Part shown: positions 8,014 to 15,317 of the stretch, piece after piece
How the letters are laid out: each line of letters opens with the position of its first letter
How positions within the stretch are numbered: position 1 is the first letter of the stretch
From: Bacteroidales bacterium UBA1714
Lineage (GTDB): Bacteria; Bacteroidota; Bacteroidia; Bacteroidales; Paludibacteraceae
Direction of reading: 5' to 3'
Length of the DNA stretch: 19,653 bases
Assembly: GCA_002317295.1 (NCBI GenBank)
Contig: DCIY01000021.1
Span: forward strand, 1-19,653
The notes under the pieces: generated by a model
Database searches by the model: none
The model's input: the letters and a program-made list of their open reading frames with translations, nothing else
What the model was told of the DNA's origin: nothing
Position numbers and translations under genes: made by a program

Positions 8014-8068
8014 GGTCCCAGGCAGCCATCGGTGGCCTGCGGACCATATTATTGCTCGGACAAAGTCC
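8014..8068 (-). promoter_or_regulatory. Candidate L20 operator in the infC-rpmI gap
   Basis: GGTCC (8014-8018) pairs with GGACC (8041-8045), extended inward by CAGGC/GCCTG and GCC/GGT around an ATC loop, with single-base bulges. Next to it (8058-8068) is GGAC-AAA-GTCC, whose GTCC could pair instead with the GGAC at 8041-8044. There is no T run after the stem, so it is not a terminator. In E. coli the same gap carries the L20 operator; the assignment here rests on position and structure only. Confidence 0.5.
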
Positions 8069-8077
8069 TATTGCTGA

Positions 8078-8635
8078 TTACTTTTTGGGAGCCAGCATGA
8101 CAATCATGCGTTTGCCTTCCAGTTTCGGAACAGACTCCGGCCGACCGCAGTGCTCCAAATCCGTGCAAAAACGTGCCAGCAGCAATTCACCCTGTTCCTT
8201 AAACAAGATACTGCGGCCACGGAAGAACACATAAGACTTGACCTTATTGCCCTCCTTGAGAAACTCCTCCGCATGCTTGAGCTTGAACTGGTAGTCGTGC
8301 TCATCGGTCTGAGGTCCGAAACGAATCTCTTTCACCTCAATCTTCTTGGAGTTCTGCTTCTGCTCCTTCTCCTTCTTCTTTTTCTGATAGAGGAACTTCT
8401 GATAGTCAATTACACGGCACACCGGTGGCTCAGCATTGGGGCTGATCTCCACCAAATCCAGATTCTGCTCATCCGCAATACGGATAGCCTCTTCATAGGT
8501 GTACACACCTTGCTCCACATTGTCTCCAACGAGTCGCACTTCTCTCACACCACGAATCTTATCATTGATACGATTGGGCATTTCTTTCTCTACTCGGCCT
8601 CGGCGTTGTTGCGGGCCATTTTGGGGATTTGCTAT
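8078..8635 (-). CDS. infC: Translation initiation factor IF-3, probable AUA start
   Basis: 185 aa if started at the ATA at 8635-8633; the first in-frame ATG (8581) would give 167 aa. The body is clearly IF-3: EVRLVGDNVEQGVYTYEEAI, DLVEISPNAEPPVCRVIDY, a Lys-rich linker, IRFGPQTDEHDY, and SYVFFRGRSILFKEQGE. The ATA start is chosen because AGGAGG ends exactly 8 nt before it, the frame stays open, and the added residues (ANPQNGPQQRRGRVEKE) resemble the basic, Gln/Arg/Pro-rich extension of other Bacteroidetes IF-3 proteins. IF-3 proofreads start codons and in E. coli represses its own AUU-initiated mRNA, so an AUA start fits the same feedback. The promoter at 8667-8698 gives a leader of only about 25 nt. 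thrS, often upstream, is not adjacent. Confidence 0.92.
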   Translation of the reverse strand: MANPQNGPQQRRGRVEKEMPNRINDKIRGVREVRLVGDNVEQGVYTYEEAIRIADEQNLDLVEISPNAEPPVCRVIDYQKFLYQKKKKEKEQKQNSKKIEVKEIRFGPQTDEHDYQFKLKHAEEFLKEGNKVKSYVFFRGRSILFKEQGELLLARFCTDLEHCGRPESVPKLEGKRMIVMLAPKK

Positions 8636-8640
8636 AGTTT

Positions 8641-8649
8641 TGTCCTCCT
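8641..8649 (-). promoter_or_regulatory. Strong Shine-Dalgarno that decides the infC start
   Basis: The minus strand reads TTAGGAGGACAAAACT immediately before ATA (8635-8633). AGGAGG to ATA spacing is 8 nt, which is optimal. The nearest ATG codons are out of frame (8619) or about 62 nt away (8581). Strong SD sequences are uncommon in this window, which makes this one informative. Confidence 0.75.
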
Positions 8650-8666
8650 AATTATGAAAAATCGTG

Positions 8667-8698
8667 CAAAGATAATATTTTTTTTGATTACCACCAAA
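8667..8698 (-). promoter_or_regulatory. Promoter of infC-rpmI-rplT
   Basis: On the minus strand TTTG (8695-8698), 20 nt, then TATCTTTG (8667-8674). It is an exact match to the Bacteroidetes consensus. The start of transcription would be near 8660. It is arranged back to back with the promoter at 8734-8765. Confidence 0.88.
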
Positions 8699-8733
8699 TA
8701 TTTTGATAAAAAAAATAATTTTTTATGAATATG

Positions 8734-8765
8734 TTTGCGTATATGCGCAAGATTTCGTACCTTTG
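8734..8765 (+). promoter_or_regulatory. Promoter of the lipoprotein-ppiD operon
   Basis: TTTG (8734-8737), 20 nt, TACCTTTG (8758-8765) match the Bacteroidetes consensus exactly. Transcription would start near 8772, leaving a leader of about 54 nt before the ATG at 8826. The flanks TTTGCGTAT and GTACCTTTGCAG are the same as in the promoter at 17593-17624. Confidence 0.9.
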
Positions 8766-8825
8766 CAGCGTGAAATTATGCGCTATTGCGAAAAGTGATA
8801 ATAATCATTTAAATACTATACTGTT

Positions 8826-10208
8826 ATGAAGTTTACGAAATGTTTATCCATGTTGAGTATCGCCGTTATGGCACTCATGGCATGTGATGGTCCTACTCCC
8901 AGCGGTCCAAGCGGCCCAAGTGGTCCAAGCGAACCCAGTAAGGAAGATACCACCAAAACCGTTGTTGTGATTGATACCACCAAGGCTATTTCCTTTGCGC
9001 AGGCCATTGCAACTGCCGATTCCCAAACGGACATCGTGATTATCGGTTATGTTACCAAAGCATTCACCACCAGTCCTTCCAAGACCGGTGAGTTGCAGCA
9101 GACAGCCTGGTTGGCTGAACAGGCCAAATCGAGCGCCGGAACCATTGAGGCATACTATTGCAACATTACCGACTCGGTATCTAAGGGTGATCGCGTAGCC
9201 GTTCAGGGTAAAGTATCCAAGTTTGTCCAAACCGGAGGGGATACTATTTATGAGATTAAGAATGGATATATGCAGATACTCTCCAAATCCGCTCCCGCAG
9301 TGGTAACCGGAGAAGGTACTGCGGATAATCCGTTCACCGTGTCCGATGTCATCGCTTTGGCCAGCGCTCAGGAGGGTCCGTTCTATGTCAAAGGATATAT
9401 TGTTGGTCAGGTAGACCCTAATGGTAAGAGCATCTCCGCCAGTGGCGAATATGCGGCTCCATTCACGGGCAATAACAGCAACCAGGGAACCAACCTGCTC
9501 ATCGCTGATGCTGCCAACGAGACTCAGACAGGTGCCATGGCTCCCGTACAGTTGCCTTCCGGCTTCCGTGCATTCTCCTTGCCGGCCACTCCTGCCAACC
9601 TGGGTAAAGAGATTTTGATCTATGGTAAACTCATCAACTATTTTGGTCAGCCCGGTGTTAAGAATGGTACTTACTTTGTCGTAGACGGTACAGAATATGG
9701 CAGCAAGCCCACGGTGGTAACCGGTGACGAATTGCTCAACGAAGACTTACAATCGCAGGCCAGCTTTGATAAGTTCACCATCGTCAACGTAACGGGTACG
9801 CTCACATGGGTATATGACAGCAAATATCCTTGCGCCAAGATGTCGGGTTATGCCAGTGGATCCAACTCGGCTAACGAGGACTGGTTCATCTCGCCTGCCT
9901 TTGATGCTACGAATGCTCAAAAACTGACATTCGACCATGCTCGTGGACCAGTGGGTTCCATGTCTGTAGCCGTCAAAGACCACTATACCGTATGGATTAG
10001 CAACAATTTCCAGGATAGCATCGCCTCCACCACATGGACCGAACTTCCAGTTGCCAACCATGGTACTACCGCTTGGGCTTATGTCAACTCGGGTGAGATT
10101 GCCATTCCGGCTGCCAACAAGGCTCCCAACTGCCGCATCGCATGGAAATATGTGTGCGACGATAAGGAATCGGCCACTTGGGAAGTGAAGAACATTATTG
10201 TGAAATAA
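8826..10208 (+). CDS. Surface lipoprotein: OB-like, DUF6359 and anchor-J domains
   Basis: 460 aa. A lipoprotein signal ends in ALMA-C (Cys20), followed by a Gly/Pro/Ser spacer with three SGP triplets (26-34). Residues about 45-155 form an OB-like domain (IVIIGYVTKAF...GDRVAVQGKVSKF...YEIKNGYMQIL) closely like the repeats of the protein at 269-1450. Residues about 160-290 look like DUF6359 (GTADNPFTVSDVIAL, YVKGYIVGQV, TNLLIAD, PANLGKEILIYGKL). The C-terminal ~165 residues (DWFISPAFD...WEVKNIIVK) match choice-of-anchor-J beta-sandwiches, as in the lipoprotein at 1522-3312. It is the first gene after a consensus promoter; ppiD follows after 25 bp. No catalytic site is visible, so surface binding or adhesion is a guess. 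Confidence 0.88.
   Translation: MKFTKCLSMLSIAVMALMACDGPTPSGPSGPSGPSEPSKEDTTKTVVVIDTTKAISFAQAIATADSQTDIVIIGYVTKAFTTSPSKTGELQQTAWLAEQAKSSAGTIEAYYCNITDSVSKGDRVAVQGKVSKFVQTGGDTIYEIKNGYMQILSKSAPAVVTGEGTADNPFTVSDVIALASAQEGPFYVKGYIVGQVDPNGKSISASGEYAAPFTGNNSNQGTNLLIADAANETQTGAMAPVQLPSGFRAFSLPATPANLGKEILIYGKLINYFGQPGVKNGTYFVVDGTEYGSKPTVVTGDELLNEDLQSQASFDKFTIVNVTGTLTWVYDSKYPCAKMSGYASGSNSANEDWFISPAFDATNAQKLTFDHARGPVGSMSVAVKDHYTVWISNNFQDSIASTTWTELPVANHGTTAWAYVNSGEIAIPAANKAPNCRIAWKYVCDDKESATWEVKNIIVK
8901..8927 (+). repeat. 9-bp tandem coding for Ser-Gly-Pro
   Basis: Three 9-bp units of the form AG(C/T)GG(T/C)CCA encode SGP-SGP-SGP just after the lipidated cysteine. A degenerate fourth unit (SEP) follows. 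They form a flexible spacer between membrane anchor and first domain. Unit number could vary without shifting the frame. Confidence 0.8.
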
Positions 10209-10233
10209 AAGAAAATAAACAAATTATACATTT

Positions 10234-12237
10234 ATGGCAACATTACAAAAAATTCGTAATCATGGCGTCCTGCTTATTGTCATCGTAGGATTGGCTATGT
10301 TAGCATTTATCCTGGGTGACTTTTTGAATTCAGGTAGCAGTTTCTTTAACCGCAGTCGTGAATATGTCGGCGAGATAGCCGGTCATAAGGTTCACTACAC
10401 CGAGTATGAGGCTGCCAAAGAACAGTTAAATGACGTATACAAGATTGAGACCGGTCGCTCGGACTTTGACGAGGATCTCGCTGCTCAACTGCGTAACCAG
10501 GTTTGGTCGATGATGTTACTCGACTGGACCCTGCGTGCCGAGTGCGAAAAGATTGGTATGGACGTAACCGCAGACGAACTGAGCGAACTGTGCATTGGTG
10601 AGAACCCTCACGCCATCGTTCGCCAACGTCGTCCTTTTATGGATGAGAATGGTCAGTTCTCACGCGAAGGTTTGATTCGTTTTCTCCACTCTATAGAGCA
10701 GGAAAGCGAAAACGCAGAAATGGCCGCCAATATTAAACAGGCCAAGAGTTATTGGCTGTATTGGGAAAATGCCGTTCGTTTGACCCACATGCAAGATAAG
10801 TATTCCAATCTGGTCAAGTGTTTGGTGAAGGGCAATCCCATTGATGCCAAATATGCTTTCATGGCCCGTCAAAACAGTGTGGATGTTGAGTATATTGCCC
10901 AGTCCTACTACGATATCGCTGATTCTTTGGTCAAGGTTAACGCCAGCGATATCAAACGCCTGTACAAGCAAAACATGCCTTTGTACAAACAGGAGCCTAA
11001 CCGCGGCATTGAATACATTGCCTTTAATATTGTTCCCTCTGAGAACGATTACGCTGCTGCTGAGCAGGAAATGAAGGACGTGGAAGAGGAGTTCCGCAAC
11101 TCCGAGGATATCGCTACTGTGGTGAATACCCACTCGGATATTATGTACTCCGGAGCCAATCTGCGCGAAGAACAGGTACCCGAAATGTACCGTGCATTTG
11201 CGTTTGCCAAGGGCGCCAAAAAGGATGACTTCAGCCCCATTCAGTTTGTAGACGGCACCTATTCCATGGCCCGTTTGGTAGATTGTGGTTATTCCATGCC
11301 GGACAGCGTTTGCCTAAAACTGATTGCAGTGGAAGAAGGACAGGAAGATACCGAATTAGGTTGGTATGAGGAGCGTGAGCTCAATCGTGAAATGGCAGAG
11401 AAAGCGTTTGCCTGCAAGCGAGGTGGTCGTTTCACCATGGCATCCGGTCTGAATGAACAGACCTTTGAGGTGCTTGATATCGCTAAAGCTACTCCCAAGG
11501 TGAAGCTGGCTATCATTGCCCGCAATGTAACCCCCAGCAGCAAGACCTATTCGGTGATTTACAACCAGGCCAAGCAGTTTATCGTAGCCAATAACAACGA
11601 GGAGGCTCTCCGCGCTGCTGCCAAAGAGAATAATATGACCCTCTATCCGGCATACAACCTCAACAAGAACACCGACAAGGTGGCTCAACTCAAGAATAGC
11701 CGTCCAATCGTTCGTTGGGCCTTTGAGGCCAAAGATGGTCAGGTGAGCGATGTGTTTGAGTGCGGTGACCAATTTATCGTAGCCATGCTCACCGAGGTTC
11801 ATGATGGCGAATACCGTGATGTATCTGAAGTACGTGGCGAACTGACCGTCCGTGCTCTCAATGAGAAAAAGGCCGCTATGATGACCAAGAACCTCCAGGG
11901 CAGTCTGGAAGAGGCAGCCGCAGCTGCAGGCGTACAGATTCAGAAAGCCGAAGGCGTGAAGTTGGGCGATTATCGTTTTGGTATCATGGGTAACGAGCCT
12001 AAGGTCATTGGTACCGCCCTGGCAATGGGAGATAACCAAACCAGCAAGGTTATCGCCGGCAACGCAGGTGTATATGTCATCCGTACTGGCGTGCACCATG
12101 TGGCAGAAGGAGAATTCAACGTTAACGAGGAGATTGCCAATATCAACGCCCGTCACATGTACACCCTCCCCTATCAGGCCATTTCGTTGCTCAACGATAA
12201 CGCCAAGGTGGTAGATAATCGCGCTAATTTCCAATAA
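10234..12237 (+). CDS. PpiD/SurA-like periplasmic foldase with shortened parvulin domain
   Basis: 667 aa, somewhat shorter than the roughly 700 aa or more usual for Bacteroidetes homologues. It begins MATLQKIRNHGV, with one membrane segment (about 11-30, LLIVIVGLAMLAFILGDFL), and then the SurA-N-like chaperone region. The parvulin domain should sit near residues 340-420, but the conserved 'RHIL' start reads C-L-K-L-I (360-364), with Leu363 where the His should be. Only about 11 residues separate this from the late motif LGWYEERELN (from 375), where an intact domain has some 50. The reading frame is uninterrupted, so this is a clean deletion. The C-terminal region (NVTPSSKTYSVIYNQAKQF...) is normal for the family. 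It likely acts as a membrane-anchored periplasmic chaperone without isomerase activity. Confidence 0.9.
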   Translation: MATLQKIRNHGVLLIVIVGLAMLAFILGDFLNSGSSFFNRSREYVGEIAGHKVHYTEYEAAKEQLNDVYKIETGRSDFDEDLAAQLRNQVWSMMLLDWTLRAECEKIGMDVTADELSELCIGENPHAIVRQRRPFMDENGQFSREGLIRFLHSIEQESENAEMAANIKQAKSYWLYWENAVRLTHMQDKYSNLVKCLVKGNPIDAKYAFMARQNSVDVEYIAQSYYDIADSLVKVNASDIKRLYKQNMPLYKQEPNRGIEYIAFNIVPSENDYAAAEQEMKDVEEEFRNSEDIATVVNTHSDIMYSGANLREEQVPEMYRAFAFAKGAKKDDFSPIQFVDGTYSMARLVDCGYSMPDSVCLKLIAVEEGQEDTELGWYEERELNREMAEKAFACKRGGRFTMASGLNEQTFEVLDIAKATPKVKLAIIARNVTPSSKTYSVIYNQAKQFIVANNNEEALRAAAKENNMTLYPAYNLNKNTDKVAQLKNSRPIVRWAFEAKDGQVSDVFECGDQFIVAMLTEVHDGEYRDVSEVRGELTVRALNEKKAAMMTKNLQGSLEEAAAAAGVQIQKAEGVKLGDYRFGIMGNEPKVIGTALAMGDNQTSKVIAGNAGVYVIRTGVHHVAEGEFNVNEEIANINARHMYTLPYQAISLLNDNAKVVDNRANFQ

Positions 12238-12252
12238 TAACCTTATAAAATC

Positions 12253-12287
12253 AAAAAAAACGGCATACTACCTATGTCGTTTTTTTT
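12253..12287 (+). terminator. Terminator after the ppiD-like gene
   Basis: AAAAAAAACGGCATA (12253-12267) pairs with TATGTCGTTTTTTTT (12273-12287) through 15 positions, one of them a G-T wobble, with loop CTACC. The run of eight T makes it a strong intrinsic terminator. It begins 16 bp after the ppiD-like stop codon and ends only 11 bp before the next start codon. Confidence 0.9.
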
Positions 12288-12298
12288 GTTTACTACCT

Positions 12299-14629
12299 AT
12301 GAACAAGCCTCTATTATTACTCGCATCCCTATGCATCTGCAGCGCCCTCAACGCCTCTTGCATCATCAATATGGGTGGAACCAATGCCCGATTGGACACC
12401 CTCGTTTCCTATCAGGCAGGTCCTGGGGCCTACTATACTCAATATCGGGTCACCAAAGGCTCCAAAGTCAGAACCATCTATGTGATGGATATAGACCTGA
12501 ATAACCCTTATAATACCATTGAGGTACGCACTGCCAAAGATAAATTGGGAGTCAGTGAAAACCTGGATGTCACCTACTCCCGTTTGGACGCCGCCTCTCA
12601 CCGCATGATTAGCGGAATCAACTGCACTCCTTATATTATGTCCGTGCACGAGCAACAGATTCCTGATCAGTTTGACGGTTTGGCCGGTTATCCCGCCTAT
12701 GGTGTGTGCGCCAATGGTTGGCCTGCTGTCAGTCATACCCAGTATGACCGTGGGTACGAAGATGCAGACGATCGCTACGAGAGCGGCTATATCGCTATTG
12801 ATACATCCAAAACGGCTTTTGTTAACGATTTTTATTTTCATGGTACCCTCACCAAAGGAGATTTTACCATGAACATCAACGAACTCAATCGTAATCGTAA
12901 GGAGAATACCGAAAACCGCACCACGGTGTATAATTATCTCATCGGAACCACCATGCGTCGCGCATGTCGTGAAGTGGTCTTTGCCACCAGCGAGTGGAAA
13001 ACCAACCGGCCCATGGAATGTACCGTTACTTCGGTCAATACGACCGGAGGCACCACCCTCACCGGAAACCAGGGAGCGCTGCAGGGAATCAACTCCGACG
13101 TGGCGCTGTTGGAAAACTTGAATGTAGGCGATACATTTACTATGACCCTATATATGGAGGCACGCGATGGTTCCACCACCACTCCCATTACCCAAATGGC
13201 CGGAGCTTATTCGCTCAATATGTTTCAGGGGGTACTTACCCCCCGCAACACCGACGAGGCATATAGTTCCAACGATTATGCCCGCCCCATGATGGCGGTG
13301 GACAGTACGGGCAAACATCTGTGGTTACTCATGATGCAGTCTCCGGGTATGTCTACCGCCGAGGGATGTTATATCCTGCGCCATTGGGGGGCATACAATG
13401 CCGCTGCATTTGATGGAGGAGGCAGTACCCAGATGATGCTCCACGGCGACTATGTGCTCTCGTCCACCGATGCCGGCGGCAAACGCGCCTTACCGGTGAG
13501 TCTGTGGTATATCAGCACAGCTCCCGACAGTGAGGATGCCGGTCGAATGGAGTTTATCGATCCACTTACTTCCATTCCTGCCTATGCCAGTTACACCCCC
13601 ACTCTGCGTGCCTGGACAGCAGAAGGTGCTCTAATCAGTCATGACTATCAACGCCATACACTCCATTGCGAACCCGCTACCCTGGGAACCATCTCTGAAG
13701 ATGGACACACATTTACGGCCAATCCTGTCAATGCCTCCGGACTGCTGGTAGCTACCTATGGTACCACCCGCGCCGAGACACCTATTGAGATTCGGGACGG
13801 CAAGGTGCAGATCATCCTGGACAGCATCGTGCTGGGTAATCGCGATTATGAGATTCAGACTCAGGCCATTGCTGGCAACATCATGCTGCCCCTGAGTCCC
13901 AAAGCGTTGAATTGGTCGGTATTGGAAGACGAGACGCCCCACTGCAGTGTCAGCGCAGATGGTGTGCTCCATGGTGAAAGCAATGGTCGAGCAATGGTTG
14001 TGGGGTCGTTGTCACAGTTCAGCGACACCCTCAGTGTCATCGTAGAACTCGCCTCCGCTCCTCAATTGAGCACAGCTAATTCTGCATTGTGCATGGTGCA
14101 TTTTACTTTACCAATGGACACTACATTTGCCTTCTCCGCCACCCGCAACGCCAGTATCACACTGTCCACGCCCATGCGGATGTGGGGTAATCCGGATTCG
14201 GTGCTGGTGATTGTGAACACCACATCTCCTGTTCAATCATTGGAAATGGCCTATCGGGCGGCGAATGCGCAAAAAGCAATCACGCACAAACTATCCGGAT
14301 TAACCGACTCTGGCATAGACTATACCTTCCGTTTTGCGGTGGACAAAGTGATAGATACCTCCAATCGTGCCATTTATCCGCTCACACTCGAGAGCCTTAA
14401 ATTTGGAATGAAAGATCCGGTCAAAAACAAAGAGTACCAACTCACCCTCAAGGATATCATTTTGTGCTATCGCGATTGGTCCAAAGTCACCGATTTGGAG
14501 TCCCTCTCCGCCTTTTCCCCTTTCAGCCAGGACGGAGTCCGTTCCGCCCAAAAGATCATGGTCAACGGCCAACTCTATCTGCTGCTCAATGGCCATGTAT
14601 ATACTCCGAACGGGTCTCTTGTTCGATAA
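12299..14629 (+). CDS. Secreted phosphodiester glycosidase (NAGPA)-family protein with sorting-like tail
   Basis: 776 aa. The signal peptide is about residues 1-20 (MNKPLLLLASLCICSALNAS). Residues about 30-415 resemble the phosphodiester glycosidase / NAGPA family (PF09992): an early RMISGINCTPY stretch and the hallmark AAFDGGGSTQMML with DGGGS at 372-376. Known members cleave N-acetylglucosamine from phosphodiester-linked glycans; bacterial substrates are mostly unknown. A Big-like Ig segment follows (about 505-595, ...LNWSVLEDETPHCSVSADGVL...VVGSL), then a further beta-rich region. The final 26 residues (751-776, QKIMVNGQLYLLLNGHVY...) match the tail of the protein at 269-1450. A type IX-like secretion signal is inferred. 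No promoter is visible in the 61 bp upstream; the start lies just past a terminator. Confidence 0.87.
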   Translation: MNKPLLLLASLCICSALNASCIINMGGTNARLDTLVSYQAGPGAYYTQYRVTKGSKVRTIYVMDIDLNNPYNTIEVRTAKDKLGVSENLDVTYSRLDAASHRMISGINCTPYIMSVHEQQIPDQFDGLAGYPAYGVCANGWPAVSHTQYDRGYEDADDRYESGYIAIDTSKTAFVNDFYFHGTLTKGDFTMNINELNRNRKENTENRTTVYNYLIGTTMRRACREVVFATSEWKTNRPMECTVTSVNTTGGTTLTGNQGALQGINSDVALLENLNVGDTFTMTLYMEARDGSTTTPITQMAGAYSLNMFQGVLTPRNTDEAYSSNDYARPMMAVDSTGKHLWLLMMQSPGMSTAEGCYILRHWGAYNAAAFDGGGSTQMMLHGDYVLSSTDAGGKRALPVSLWYISTAPDSEDAGRMEFIDPLTSIPAYASYTPTLRAWTAEGALISHDYQRHTLHCEPATLGTISEDGHTFTANPVNASGLLVATYGTTRAETPIEIRDGKVQIILDSIVLGNRDYEIQTQAIAGNIMLPLSPKALNWSVLEDETPHCSVSADGVLHGESNGRAMVVGSLSQFSDTLSVIVELASAPQLSTANSALCMVHFTLPMDTTFAFSATRNASITLSTPMRMWGNPDSVLVIVNTTSPVQSLEMAYRAANAQKAITHKLSGLTDSGIDYTFRFAVDKVIDTSNRAIYPLTLESLKFGMKDPVKNKEYQLTLKDIILCYRDWSKVTDLESLSAFSPFSQDGVRSAQKIMVNGQLYLLLNGHVYTPNGSLVR

Positions 14630-14647
14630 AAATAGATGATATACACA

Positions 14648-14683
14648 CAAAAAACGACATACCTGACGGCATGTCGTTTTTTG
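14648..14683. terminator. Bidirectional terminator between convergent genes
   Basis: CAAAAAACGACAT (14648-14660) and ATGTCGTTTTTTG (14671-14683) form a perfect 13-bp stem around a 10-nt loop. A and T runs make it work in both directions, serving the plus-strand gene ending at 14629 and the minus-strand gene ending at 14709. Its arms are nearly the same as those of the terminator at 12253-12287. Confidence 0.9.
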
Positions 14684-14708
14684 GTATATGAGATGGTCAA
14701 TCAGATGC

Positions 14709-15266
14709 TTAGAATTTATATCTTACACCCAAGGTGATGGCACCTGCGTACAGACCTCCGGAATAGAACCCGTACGAATAATCGGTAGAGCGGTTTTGAA
14801 GATTGGTATCGTGGTATGTATGCATGGCCAAACCCATACTTAATACGGGACGATAATCAATCGATAACTGTAGTGGGAACCAGAAATTATACTCTACTCC
14901 CAACCGAGCAGCCACACCGGCAAAACCCGAGGTATAGGTCTCTCGTATGCCATCCACCTTTTTCACGGATGGCCAACCGCCACCCAAGGCTCCACCGATA
15001 CCGGCATACCAATTCCATTCGCCTTTCTCACTCCAAACAGAGGAAAAATCCAATCCACCGGGATTAATCCAATCATAAGTGCAAGCGGCTTCCAAACCAT
15101 TGATACCAAACATACCCAAATCCAACGAAACCATATTGGTCTCAGAAGTCTGATGCTGATAGGAGGCTTCTACGCCATAACCCAAACGCAAACCAATGGC
15201 ACGAGGTTGTGCCGAAACCCATGCATATGTGGCTACCAAAGCCACCAAAACGAAGATTTTTTTCAT
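14709..15266 (-). CDS. Small outer-membrane beta-barrel protein
   Basis: 185 aa from the start chosen here; the open frame extends 18 codons further, but the extra codons cover a leader hairpin and lack a signal peptide. The GAAAGG at about 8 nt before the 15266 ATG and the immediate signal peptide (MKKIFVLVALVATYAWVSAQ) favour this start. The mature part has alternating hydrophobic strands with Gly/aromatic residues (RAIGLRLGYGVEASY, WYAGIGGALGGGW, AGVAARLGVEYNF) and ends in GVRYKF, a typical barrel C-terminus. The length fits an 8-stranded barrel. The function is unknown; such proteins are common abundant surface proteins of the phylum. It has its own consensus promoter. Confidence 0.85.
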   Translation of the reverse strand: MKKIFVLVALVATYAWVSAQPRAIGLRLGYGVEASYQHQTSETNMVSLDLGMFGINGLEAACTYDWINPGGLDFSSVWSEKGEWNWYAGIGGALGGGWPSVKKVDGIRETYTSGFAGVAARLGVEYNFWFPLQLSIDYRPVLSMGLAMHTYHDTNLQNRSTDYSYGFYSGGLYAGAITLGVRYKF

Positions 15267-15285
15267 ATTCATTACCTTTCTATTA

Positions 15286-15309
15286 TGGGAAGAATACTTT
15301 TTTCCCATT
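15286..15309 (-). other. 5'-terminal hairpin in the barrel-protein leader
   Basis: ATGGGAA (15286-15292) and TTCCCAT (15303-15309) form a 7-bp perfect stem with a 10-nt loop. Given the promoter at 15318-15349, transcription starts around 15311, so the hairpin is almost at the mRNA 5' end. 5'-terminal stems often protect mRNAs from decay; that role is inferred. Confidence 0.55.
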
Positions 15310-15317
15310 TGATGTCG

